In this document: positions 11,880-21,888 of the stretch, one piece after another
Layout: every line of letters starts with the position of its first letter
How positions within the stretch are numbered: position 1 is the stretch's first letter
Assembly (NCBI RefSeq): GCF_026745355.1
Contig: NC_079202.1
Span: forward strand, 1,528,583 to 1,592,582
DNA: 64,000 nucleotides
Reading direction: 5' to 3'
From: Beta vulgaris subsp. vulgaris
Lineage: Eukaryota; Streptophyta; Magnoliopsida; Caryophyllales; Amaranthaceae
Notes under the pieces: generated by a model
Told to the model about the DNA's origin: nothing
The model's database searches: none
The model's input: the letters and a program-made list of their open reading frames with translations, nothing else
Made by a program: the position numbers and the translations under genes

Positions 11880-13440
11880 TATGCATCATACAAAAAAAAT
11901 CTCTCAAACCACAACTTCTTGGAATTCCCACCTAAACCAAGTGACTCTCCTATTTGGAGAAATATCTTGTCTCAACAGGATATTATCAGAAAAGGCATTA
12001 GATAAAAAGAAACTAAGAGAATGACAACACTATTAATTTTTGGTTAGATAATTGGCTGGCGTACTCATACTCCTAGAAATAACTAAAACTTCACCATCAC
12101 AAATTGATGTCAATGTGCGCCTAACACATTTCATTCTCCCAAACAAATCATGGGATCTCCATAAATTATCTAATAAGGTCTCGCTCACTTCACATCCTCA
12201 ACATTATTCAAGGCATCCTTATCTCAAAAAATAATATAAGTGAACCCCCATCTGGGTCGACACTTGGTTCATTATGGCAGTTGTTAGTTTCGTCTCACAT
12301 AAAAGTTTCTCTATTAAAACATCCATGTGGCTTGCACACTATCTCCATTCAAGTGAGAAAACATGGCCACACAGATGATTGTGATCCATCGATATCCCAC
12401 CGAAACTACAACTTATTTTTTTGGCAAATTTGGCATAACAGCGTAAGAGTTCGGCACATCCCTCAACAAAGGAAAATCAATCCATTTAACTCTTGCGAGA
12501 TCTGCATCACCTATGAGGAAACCAATAGATCACATATTTTGTAATGTGTGAATATTCAACAACTTTGGAACCTTTTAGAACTAAATGTTGGCTTAATATT
12601 CACTTTCGTGAACATTTGCTTCTTCCAGCTTTAACTGCCAAAAAATCCAAGAAAAGTCTTGTAGCTAAGATCGTTTTCCTACTCTGGAGTATCAGGAAAG
12701 AAAAATAATGACATCATCTTTTAATGAACGCTTCAATATGAACGAAATCCTTCGTAAAGCAAAGTTCTATCAAACCTAGAATGGACATTATGCACCAACG
12801 TCGATCATTGCAATCTCAGAGGTTCACCATACCCTCATACTTCTTGAAACTATGTCATTTCCAGCAGATCCACCCAACCCTCGTTGTTTGGATCCCTCCG
12901 TTATCTACTCACTCCAAGCTCAACTTCGATGGCTCACTTTACTCCTCTTCAGCTGCAGCCAGAGTCATTATTAAAGATCATCCATGTCAACTCATCAAAT
13001 GCGCCTACAATTTAGGCTCTTCTCCAATACTAGCGCTTCACAAGGGAGTTTTTTTATCCATCCAAGAAGGCATCTCCAACCTTTTACTATGCTTCATAAG
13101 GGAGTCTTTTTATCCATCCAAGAAGGCATCCCAACCTCTTGGTTGAAGGAGACAATTTATTAGCTATCAACTCCATTCTCGGCTTATGGAACCCTCCTTG
13201 GCAAATTGCTAACCTTATCGAAGACATCAAGATTCTCCTCAAACACTTCGACAATTGGCATATCAAACATATATTTATCGTGAAGCTAATAAAGCAATAA
13301 ATTGGATTGCTAATGTCGGCCACTTTGTCGATCATTATTTTCCTGCAAAGGACATTCTTAATTCAACTCATTTCAACCTTGTTCATGATGTTTTAGGTAT
13401 TAGGAGTTCCCTCGTGTGGAGAGTCTCCTAAATTTTTCTT
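11880..13440 (+). pseudogene. LINE (L1-type) remnant: 3' part with zf-RVT-like and RNase H-like domains
   Basis: Broken reading frames give pieces typical of the C-terminal half of plant L1-type LINE ORF2. Near 11935 there is an SDSPIWRNILSQQDIIRKGI-like stretch. At about 12410-12540 a zinc-knuckle-like region has FFWQIWH followed by CEICITYEET (zf-RVT). At about 12900-13080 an RNase H-like segment begins WIPPLSTHSKLNFDGS. Multiple stops and frameshifts separate them. A 60-bp internal duplication around STRPSKKA-type sequence lies at 13030-13140. Poly-A tail and target duplication were not clearly identified. Confidence 0.7.
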
Positions 13441-13528
13441 CTTAGTTTTAAAAAAATTTTGAGTCAATACTCAATAGTAAGTATTACACTAGTACATTTG
13501 TATTTTAACAAGTATGGCTTAATTTTTT

Positions 13529-13825
13529 GGAGAATTCACAAGAGCGAGCCTAACTATTACCCATTTTCTTTTATAAGTCTCAACTATGGATTATTTCTTG
13601 TAGGTCCCAAGTTTACCATCTTGTGATTTTTATAAGTCCCGAATCACTTATAAATGATTTAAAAGGTAAGATTTTCTTTAAAAAATTGAAAATCACAAGA
13701 TAGTAAAAGGTCAGGACCTATGAAAATCACAAGATAGTAAACTTGGGACCTGCAGGGAATAATACGTAGTTGGGACTTATATAAAGAAATGGATAATAGT
13801 TGGGCTCTCTCTTGTGAATTTTTCC
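13529..13825. mobile_element. Mutator-type MITE with 9-bp target duplication
   Basis: The 297-bp element is a large inverted repeat with arms of roughly 115 bp. It starts GGAGAATTCACAAGAG and ends with the complement with one indel (CTCTTGTGAATTTTTCC). Perfect 9-bp duplications TAATTTTTT flank it at 13520-13528 and 13826-13834. Long TIRs plus 9-bp duplications point to Mutator. Non-coding. Confidence 0.8.
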
Positions 13826-13891
13826 TAATTTTTTTAATCCGTTAATTTACTAGCCCAATTAAGGAGGGTGAAACCTCTCATGAGTTGGGGG

Positions 13892-14042
13892 TAATAACTA
13901 ATAAGGGGGACCCCAACCTATAAAGAAACTTTTAGAGACTAAAGTCAGAACCAAATATCCATATAAACTCCCCAATTTTAAAGCCGATCAATATCAAACT
14001 CCCGGCCATGAGGTGAGAGCTACAACCATTGAGCTCCCACGT
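13892..14042 (-). mobile_element. SINE-like repeat, copy A
   Basis: On the minus strand it begins GTGGGAGCTCAATGGTTGTA, resembling a tRNA A box (GCTCAATGGTT), and continues with GGGAGTTTGAT, resembling a decayed B box. A second diverged copy lies at 14254-14415 in the same orientation. Tail and target duplications were not resolved. Confidence 0.45.
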
Positions 14043-14253
14043 AATCCTCAATTTTTTTTCTACTCTTATATTACAAAAGTAATGTCGCGAAGGAAAAAAT
14101 TGTTAAATTGCAAACCAAACCGCACCAAACCGTTTTGCACGGTTCGGTTTGAGTTGGCTTGGGCAAAAGTGCGGTGCGGTTTGGGTTGGAAAAATGTCAA
14201 ACCGTATATTTGCGGTTTGGATTGGATTACATCCCAAACCGCGAACACTCCCT
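14043..14253. mobile_element. Truncated hAT-type fragment rich in CAAACCGC motifs
   Basis: The segment between the two SINE-like copies carries direct and inverted CAAACCGCACC/GGTGCGGTTTGG motifs and ends CGAACACTCCCTA, which resembles a hAT right end of the AACACCCCTA type. The matching left end is missing. Confidence 0.4.
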
Positions 14254-14415
14254 AGTAATAAGGGGGACTCTAACCTATAAAGAAATAAACTTTTAGAGAC
14301 TGAATCCAGATGCAAATATCCACATAAACTCTCCAATTTTAAAGCTGATGAGTATCAAACATCCGACCATGAGGTGAAGAGGTCGGAGTTACAACCATTA
14401 GTCTTCCACGTGATT
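14254..14415 (-). mobile_element. SINE-like repeat, copy B
   Basis: This is a diverged direct copy of 13892-14042, sharing CCTATAAAGAAA, TTTTAGAGACT, CAATTTTAAAGC and CCATGAGGTGA. The two copies bracket the fragment at 14043-14253, so they may be a duplication separated by an insertion. Confidence 0.45.
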
Positions 14416-14627
14416 CTCAACGAATGTGGCTAAATAATAGTGAAAGTTTGTTATCAAAGTAAGAAAGAGGGTAGGACTGGACCCACAAGATTTTTGTATT
14501 CCTAAATACAAAATTTATTTCCTCTTCCCAGCATGTTACCAAAGATATTCATGATTTAGGTGTTGTTTGGTTGGAAGCTATTTCCCTTGGAAATACAAAT
14601 TCCTAGGAAATACATTATGGGTGCTGA

Positions 14628-15125
14628 ACTTCTATCCATCGCCCTAAAATTACTTAAAATCGCTCAAAAAAAAGTTGAAATTACATTTCTAGCCTTTTCC
14701 TTCTTTTTCCCTAAACCACCACCACCTCCACCACCATCCACCTCCTGCCACCACCACCCCATTGCCACAGCCACCCACCATCCACCTGGAAGAAGTCGAA
14801 ATTTTTTTAGGGTGATGGGCGAACGTATGGCCAGGAAGTTCGCTCCATGGAACGAACGTCTGGCCTGGACGTTCGCTCCATGGAGATAACGTCCATGGGG
14901 TGCACGTTTGGCCAGGAACTTCCTGGCCAGACGTTTGCCCATCGCACTAAAAAATTTCCACTGCTTTCAGGTGGGTGGTGGAGGAGGTCGCGGGTGGAAG
15001 TGGGTGGTAGGTGATGGCGGGTGGTTGTAGGTGGTGGCAGGTGGTGGTGGGTGGTGTGGAAAAAAGGAAGGGTAAAGTAGTCTATAAAAATGAATTTTGG
15101 GCAATTTTAAGTACTTTTGGGGTGA
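14628..15125. repeat. Large inverted repeat with CCACCA/GGTGGT arms and CCATGG core
   Basis: The two arms pair over roughly 240 bp each with mismatches. AAAATTACTTAAAATCGC on the left pairs with GCAATTTTAAGTACTTTT on the right, then CCACCACC-rich sequence at 14715-14790 pairs with GGTGGTGG-rich sequence at 14975-15055. The core at 14815-14945 repeats GAACGT, TGGCCAGGAAGTTC and GCTCCATGGA modules in both orientations. Open frames here are by-products of the repeats. Confidence 0.7.
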
Positions 15126-15620
15126 CGTTTAACAATCCTCTATGGTGTTGTGTTTGGTTAGAGGAAAATGGGAGAAGCATAAGAAATCAAAATTCCAAGG
15201 GAAATAGAATTTCCCATGAAATATGGGAAATCACTCACCAACCCCCCCTGGTGAGTAATTTCATAGGAAATGCAATTTCCTATGGTGTCAACTAGGGGTG
15301 TTAACGAGCCGAACCGAGACCGAACATACCCAGGCTCGGCTCGGCTCGGCTCGAGAATGAATGAGTTCGAGCTCGAAGCTCGTCGAGCCAAAAAAAATTA
15401 GGCTCGGCTCGAGCTCGAAACGAACATAACCAGGCTCGGCTCAAAGCTCGGCTCGTGAAATTAAAATTTTAAAAATTGAAAGAAAATTTAGCTTAACATT
15501 TATCAAGACTTTAGATATAGCCCAATGTTTTGCCAAACTTTTTATAAGTATGGATGTCAGGCTAATTTTCATTAAATAATGCAAGCCCAACAACCATACA
15601 TTCTACTCCTATCTATACCT

Positions 15621-15673
15621 CATATATAATACAAGAGGTCCCTTATTACTCTTGCTTTTCCCCAATGTGGGAC
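15621..15673 (-). promoter_or_regulatory. snRNA-type promoter module e
   Basis: On the minus strand, USE-like GTCCCACATTG (15673-15663) is followed after 31 bp by TATTATATATG (15631-15621). It is the duplicate of module c, from the internal 325-bp duplication. Confidence 0.5.
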
Positions 15674-15763
15674 TTTTAAAATCCCAACAAAGGAACTCAC
15701 TTAGGCTCTATAGCGACAGGAAAAAAAAGAAGAGATGGGTGCTTAAGATTTTTCTATCATGCG

Positions 15764-15815
15764 CCTTTTATATTTGGAGATGTGAAGTTTTGCTTTTGCC
15801 TCACTGATGTGAGAC
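15764..15815 (-). promoter_or_regulatory. snRNA-type promoter module d
   Basis: On the minus strand, GTCTCACATCA (15815-15805), two changes from the consensus, is followed after 32 bp by TATAAAAGG (15772-15764). It is the decayed duplicate of module b. Confidence 0.45.
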
Positions 15816-15946
15816 TTATAAACCTTAACTAAATAAGCTCAACATTATGTTTTGTCAAACTCTTTATAAGTATGGATGTTAGACTAATTTTCATTAAATA
15901 TGACAAGCCCCACAACCATACATTGTACTCCTATCTATGCATGCCC

Positions 15947-15997
15947 ATATAATACAAAAGGTCCCTTGTTACTCTTGCTTCCTCCCCAATGTGGGAC
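15947..15997 (-). promoter_or_regulatory. snRNA-type promoter module c
   Basis: On the minus strand, GTCCCACATTG (15997-15987), one change from RTCCCACATCG, is followed after 32 bp by TATTATAT (15954-15947). Confidence 0.5.
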
Positions 15998-16080
15998 TTT
16001 CAAATAACCAAAGGAACCCACTTAGGCTTTACAACAGACACCATGAAGAGATGGGTGTAGTTGTTTTCCATATTATGCAC

Positions 16081-16131
16081 ATTTTATATCTGGAGATGTG
16101 AAGTTTTGCTTTTGCCTCACCGATGTGGGAC
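16081..16131 (-). promoter_or_regulatory. snRNA-type promoter module b, perfect USE
   Basis: On the minus strand, GTCCCACATCG (16131-16121) is a perfect match to the plant snRNA upstream element RTCCCACATCG. It is followed after 32 bp by TATAAAAT (16088-16081). Confidence 0.6.
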
Positions 16132-16340
16132 TTATAAAACATAACTAAATAATTCACAAACACTATGCATTATTCCTCATATTCGCAATATGGGTAGAAG
16201 AAATGTGATAGAATTATATATAGTAAAAGTATTAATTTTATGCTAATCCAAGTTTCTAGGCTTTGCATATTTAATGATTGTCCAACATTATAAAATAAGA
16301 CAAATTAAACAAGAATTATAATGAACTTAAAGGGTAATAA

Positions 16341-16392
16341 GATTATATAGGGATAACAAGGTTAGTGTTTACTTTTTCTATCGATGTGGGAC
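16341..16392 (-). promoter_or_regulatory. snRNA-type promoter module a, perfect USE
   Basis: On the minus strand, a perfect USE GTCCCACATCG (16392-16382) is followed after 32 bp by TATATAATC (16349-16341). Sequence between and downstream differs from modules b-e, so the conserved spacing is not explained by the internal duplication alone. Confidence 0.6.
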
Positions 16393-17054
16393 AATACTTT
16401 TTTACATAAAGCATATCTAAAACATTTTACGAACATGTTTGCGAACTTTCGAGCCGAACTCTACTAGGCTCAGGCTCAGGCTCGGCTCGCTAAGGTCACG
16501 AGCCCATCTCGAACTCGAGCCGAGCTTTGACCGAGCCGAGCTTTGACCGAGCCGAGCTCGAACAGTTTGCGAGCCACCATGGCTCATTAACACCCCTAGT
16601 GTCAACCAAACAATTTTATCTAATTCCTAGGAAATTAACAAGGATCCCATAAAATGTAAATTTTCATGGAAAATTACTTCCCTTGAGAACCAAACGAGAC
16701 CTTAGTGTTGTAGACGTAGATAATGCGGTAAATCCAGAACACCATATAATCTCTCAGCTCAAGTCACTTTAATAGAATAAGACGAAGGAATACCATTCCA
16801 AGAAGAAAACCTACTACATATATTGTATATAAAAAAAAAAGCAGGGGCAAAAGAAAGAGAAGACAAAGAATAGCCAGCGATTATAAATTGACATCCACAA
16901 CATATGTTAGTTTTAAAAACCAGATAACGTTGCAACCAATATCGTCTCACATTCCCACCCACCCACTCCTTTTATAGTTGTCTACCCACCAATACTTTCT
17001 ATTACAAAATATAATTCTTATTCATACTAATCCAAAACACCTCATCTTTCTTCA

Positions 17055-17063
17055 TATTTATAC
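17055..17063 (+). promoter_or_regulatory. Candidate TATA box of D14
   Basis: TATTTATAC lies about 80 nt upstream of the D14 start codon, followed by a CT-rich stretch typical of plant transcription starts. The position is plausible but not proven. Confidence 0.35.
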
Positions 17064-17139
17064 TCTCAGTCTTTTTTTTTCAGTAGTAGTATTAGTGCAC
17101 GCAACACATAATAGATTAAGCTAAGAATCTACTTTTAGT

Positions 17140-20100
17140 ATGGGCCAGAATTTGTTGCAAGCACTAAATGTGCGTGTAGAAGGGACGGGTGAGAATTACT
17201 TGGTGTTAGCTCATGGCTTTGGTACTGACCAATCGGCGTGGCAAAGAATACTTCCCTACTTTACTCCTTACTACCGCGTGATCCTCTATGACTTGGCTTG
17301 TGCGGGTAGTGTCAACCCCGACTTCTTCGACTTCCGGCGATACACGACACTCGATGCGTACGTCGATGATCTCCTCGACATCCTCGATGCGTTGGGTGTC
17401 ACGCGCTGTGCCTATGTTGGTCATTCTGTTTCTGCTATGATTGGACTTCTTGCTTCTATTCGTCGCCGTGAACTCTTTTCTAAGCTCATACTTATTGGTG
17501 CTTCTCCTAGGTATGTGTATGAATTATGATCATCACTATTCTTCTCGTAATTTTGATAAGAAAGATTCCCAATTCCTAGTTATGTTTAGTAGTTGGTGTG
17601 TTATTTGGTCAAAAAGGGTACATGTCTTATCTTCTTTTAGTCTAATCTTCGTTGGAGAACTGTCTAGTTTGTCCTCGTCATAAGTTTTATTTGCATATCA
17701 TAACTCTTTTGCACTGTACATAACAACTTTATGACTAAGTAGTAGTACTTGGATTGGATAGTAGTAGACTATTAGTAGGGGAGTTATCTTCGGACTTTGA
17801 TGTCACAACTTACTTTAATCTTATGAGCTAACTGTAGTTTTTAGGGATGAGAGTTCTCTTATCCTTCTTCATTTTCAGAACCCCATGAATAAAGTTCGAA
17901 GATTTTTTAATAATGAATAACCCTAGTTTTAGGGTATTTAATTTACCAATTTTAGCTAGATATCTAAACTTGCATTTGCTTATTTAGTTTAGTTTAATGA
18001 TTAACTTAGATATGACAAGCTTGGTGTTGATGGATATGACTTTTGACTACAAAATAAAAATGCATTTATTATGGATTATTTAGAATAAGTTGTTCCTGTT
18101 TTTTTTCCAATGAATGACATTGACTTGAACTAACCTATCAATTTTCACCATAAATAAGTTGTGTCATGTGTTAAAAATATATTTATTGTAATATGTAGAT
18201 TATTAATACAAGTTTTTTCTTGATATGATTGATTACAGATTAACTTATATAAGAATAATTTCATAAGAATCAGCAAGGTTGGCTTAGTAATTAGTTGGAT
18301 GCATGCCTTCTTTCTACTTTTATGACAAAGTTTTGATTCTTACCTCTTGTAAATCGGGATCTCAAATTCATCCCCTCCCTCCCTACTTACAAGATATCTC
18401 CATCTTACTTAAAAACATAAAAACGATTTCATAATTTTATAATTGCACGTAGTAGACAACAATATCAGTCAATTTTTTTTTACAATGCTTTGATTTTTAA
18501 TGTTTTCAAGTACAACTTTGAACATTCATATTCTTTTTATTAGTAGCAATTATAGAAATTATGAAAATAAATATAATATAATAAGATTAATCTAACAACT
18601 TCACCATCAATAAAATTTTTTAATAGACATTGTAGAAATTATAAATTATATATTGAGATTAATCTAACAACTTTGACCATCATAGTTCTAACTGTAGGTA
18701 TTGTTTTTAAAATTTCGATCCGGATATTACGATCCTACGATTCTACGATACGAGAGGACCTCATCGATGATCCTACGTAGGATCTTAATTTTGTAGGATT
18801 TTCGATCCTATCCAACCACAAAAATTATATGGTAGGATCTTAACATAATTCTACGATATGATCCTATCGTAAAAAAATAAGAAAGTAATTTCACATATTA
18901 TATTTCTCCTATTAGATTTTAATTGTATGTTACTTCAATTTTATTGTATTGAAAAACTATCACCATTTGCTAATGAAATAAGTCATATTAATATATGTAA
19001 ATTTTTAATATGAGTTTCTCACCATATTCTAGCATAATTATCTCTATTTTAATCAGAAAGAAATGAAAGAAGTGTAGTATACTATCTATATTCTATACTT
19101 CATTAAAAAGTGTGGATAATATGTTTTCTCACATATTTTATCCTGCTCTCATTTAAACGATCTACACTCCAATTAATAAAGTCATTTAGAATAAAAAAAT
19201 AATTCTGTGAAGACTTAAATAGATAACCTCATAGAAGAAAATGAGAAGGTTAACCACTAATTTAACTTTATATTTTATGTTACTTTTGTCAACATAAAGC
19301 ATACTTCTTTTAGTTTTCTATTACTTGCATCGTTTCTCATTTTTTTGACAATTTTCTATTATTTGCATCATTTTTAATTTGGACAATATATATTCTTTTT
19401 TTCTCTCTTGGCACATTGAAATCCTTTTTCTCCCTATCTTCTCACCTTAATCCTTGTGCAAATCTTGTGCAAATTAAAACGATACGGATAAATTAGATAA
19501 AATATAAGAAGAGAATCAACAAAGACCTATCGATTCAAGCAGGCGGCCACATTAACTTCAACAATCCTATTTGATACAAATTGCCAATTACACAATCTAT
19601 CTATCACAATCCCATTTGAATGTATGAATTGTTATCAAAGGCAAAAATTATAAATGTTATTACTAACATCGCTCACGTCGTGATAAACTTTGAATGTATG
19701 ATCAAATGGTAATATGGTAATGGAGACATTTGACATGAAAAATTTCTTTTATTAAATAAATGTATTTGAGGGAACATGTTATTAAATATATTACTAGTTA
19801 TTAGGCCCGAGCTATGTTCCAGGTAAGAAAAAAAACTCATTTATTAATATAATACTTTATGATAATAACACTAAATACAACTTAGCCTAGTGGTTAGAAC
19901 TTTAGTATATGTACTTGGGATCAAATCCTATATTATGCAATTTCTTAATTTTTTTATTGTACCTGTATTACAATTAATGTCATTTGGTGCAAAAAAATGT
20001 CCCTATAAAGAAGAAAATAATTCATTCTATTCATAATACTCCATACATTTAAAATTAAATTAAATTGTAGTTTAACTCTTGGTTTCTCTTAAAAACCTAC

Positions 20101-21262
20101 TCTTATAAAATACATTAATTTTGATAAAAGAAGCAAGAAGAGTGTGATGGAGTGTGGGCCGTGGCGGATAAATCTCTTTCTTTCATACTTAACGGGTTGA
20201 AACTTTACATCGATAATATTTGTACTTTTTTCATGTATGAGAATGATATGGATATAGTTAGCTATTGGAGTAGAAGAGTGTCATACATGGCAGGGTCCAA
20301 TTCTTCTGATGCAATAATATATATTGATATTGATATTAACAAAATCTCTGAATGACTAATTGCTCATTCGTGCATCATCAATCCAATCTACAAAACATAT
20401 ATAAATTAGTCATTAGGCTCAGACAATGCCCCAGGGTCATTAATATTTTCATATTAAAAGAGTCGTAGCATATAATGTTCCGAAGTTTATTGGTTAGAAC
20501 TTTACTATATTAACTTGAGGTCATGTGGTCGATTTTTTTTTACGGAGCATGTTTCTAATATTTTAATTTATGTTGACGACGTGAAATGAAACAAGTCAAA
20601 CAACTAAAAGCACGGTGTACCATGTGGCTTTTAAATATACTTGTAGTCTTGTAGATACTCTTGTCCTTGCATATTACTTAATCATGTTTATTTTTCCTTA
20701 TATGTGACATTTATTTATTCCCATTAAGAGTTTCACAAACGTACGTACTATTGGAACTAACTAACATAACACATACTTTGGCAAATGTTGATTAATTTTC
20801 AGGTTCTTGAACGACCATGATTATCATGGAGGATTTGAGGAAGGTGAGATAGAGACAGTATTCTCAGCAATGGAAGCAAATTATGCAGCATGGGTGAATG
20901 GGTTTGCTCCCTTGGCAGTAGGTGCAGATGTGCCAACTGCAGTGCGCGAATTTAGTAGGACATTATTCAACATGAGGCCTGATATATCACTTTTTGTTTG
21001 TAGGACCGTATTTAGTAGTGATTTTAGGGGTGTTCTTGGACTAGTAAGAGTGCCGTGTTACATTATTCAAACAGCCAAAGACATGTCAGTACCAGCATCT
21101 GTTGCTACCTACATGAAAAACCATCTTGGTGGTAAGGGCACTGTCATTATGCTTAATACTGAAGGTCATTTACCACATCTTAGTGCTCCTGCTCAATTGG
21201 CTCAAGCCCTTAGAAGAGCCCTCTCGCAGTCTCAGTCTCAGTCACAGTCACAGTCACAGTGA
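17140..21262 (+). CDS. D14: Strigolactone receptor DWARF14 (alpha/beta hydrolase), two exons
   Basis: Exons 17140-17510 and 20803-21262 join across a GT-AG intron (the split codon AG|G gives Arg124) to encode 276 residues. D14 is the soluble, mostly nuclear strigolactone receptor. It binds and slowly hydrolyses the hormone, then recruits the MAX2/D3 F-box protein to degrade SMXL/D53 repressors, restraining shoot branching. The catalytic triad is present: Ser96 in GHSVSAM, Asp217 in QTAKDMSVP and His246 in [10 protein letters not shown]. The oxyanion-loop motif [10 protein letters not shown] is at 25-34, and the lid region [15 protein letters not shown] at 127-141. [20 protein letters not shown] at 156-175 favours D14 over its paralogue KAI2, and one intron at this site is usual for the family. 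Unlike the usual ~265-residue proteins, it ends in a Ser-Gln repeat tail (265-276) from a CAGTCN microsatellite at about 21226-21260. No disruption is seen. Confidence 0.95.
17511..20802 (+). other. D14 intron (3.3 kb) with decayed repeats
   Basis: The donor is GTATGT at 17511 and the acceptor TTTTCAG at 20796-20802. Within it, 18710-18870 is built of GATCCTACGAT-type repeats in both orientations. At 19870-19930, TTAGCCTAGTGGTTAGAAC plus GGATCAAATCC looks like a tRNA-derived A/B box pair, and a related sequence (TTATTGGTTAGAACTTTA) recurs at 20480-20540, both preceded by TTAGGC. A third such pair may be at 18270-18350. These are probable SINE remnants. No coding sequence is seen. Confidence 0.8.
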
Positions 21263-21888
21263 GATTTTATCTTATTTGTCATGTATCATCTATGATATAT
21301 ACATGTGCATCCATGTATGTTTGGATGGTATGCTACAGAGAACATTTTTTTTTTTTTTTTTTTTTGGGATCAAGGAACAAGTATACTCAATATATGAGAT
21401 AATATAATTGATTCAAAAACTTTTTTGCACTGTATTCTTTACTAAACAGAACTTGTGTTTGCATAGAACTTGTGTTTGCATATGGCTGATGCCTTAGGAA
21501 TTGGAGTTGGCTCAAGTAATGAGTTTTTTCATATTTTCTAGTAAGGTCTCCTGGCTTGTAATGTGCTTTACGGTGGGGATCCTGTGCGAGGACAGTCTAG
21601 AGGAATTCTTCTTACCAATTGTTTTTTTTAAAAAAAAGAATGGGTGATGCCTCATATTGTTTTCTCATGTGCTACATTTCCAAAGTTCAAGAAATCTAAT
21701 ACTATGATGTCAATTTGTATGCGGTTTATATTAACTACTTATTCAAAAGAATTAAAGAATCCTACATGTAAAAGATATAATGTTCCGACGGAAAACATGT
21801 TCTACAAACACAAAGAGAAGTTGTGGGGGAAAAGGTAGAGAAGGAAAAGAGAAAAATGTTGTAAACACTTGTCCTTAACAACGACTTA
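21263..21888. other. D14 3' flank
   Basis: This follows the D14 stop codon and probably includes its 3' UTR. A T-run lies at 21345-21366. No gene is recognised. ACGACTTA at 21881-21888 is the left target duplication of the next element. Confidence 0.5.

Larger units (their letters stand above)
15293..16598. mobile_element. hAT-type non-autonomous transposon with five snRNA-like promoter modules (copy 2)
   Basis: The TIRs are TAGGGGTGTTAACGAGCC and its complement with one change, flanked by perfect 8-bp duplications GTGTCAAC (15285-15292, 16599-16606). Both ends are dense in GGCTCGGCTCGAGCTCG motifs. The interior has an internal duplication of about 325 bp (about 15515-15840 and 15841-16150) and no protein. 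On the minus strand it holds five USE-like motifs, each followed by a TATA box at 31-32 bp. It is related by ends and interior to the element at 1934-2550. Confidence 0.85.
14559..16701. mobile_element. PIF/Harbinger-like element, host of a nested hAT element
   Basis: The left end is GGTGTTGTTTGGTTGG and the right end ACCAAACGAGACC, complementary apart from a few changes. The flanks are TTA on both sides (14556-14558, 16702-16704). G(G/T)TGTTTGG ends with a TTA duplication are typical of Tourist/PIF elements. The original length without the nested hAT insertion (15293-16598 plus 8 bp) would be about 830 bp. A second copy of the left-end motif at about 15142 suggests a more complex history. 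Confidence 0.6.

Noticed and set aside
14013..14336. Overlapping open frames on both strands around the CAAACCGC motifs
   Set aside because: They arise from inverted repeats of a truncated hAT-type fragment, with no domain or conservation visible.
15938..15950. AGTACAA after CATAGATAGG downstream of module c, resembling the plant snRNA 3' box CA(N)3-10AGTNNAA
   Set aside because: It falls within about 25 nt of the TATA box, at or before the expected start site, so it cannot end that transcript. It is probably coincidental.
17140..21262. Assignment of the hydrolase as KAI2 (karrikin receptor) rather than D14
   Set aside because: The lid and C-terminal motifs ([30 protein letters not shown]) match D14 as I know it, and KAI2 differs at several of these positions.
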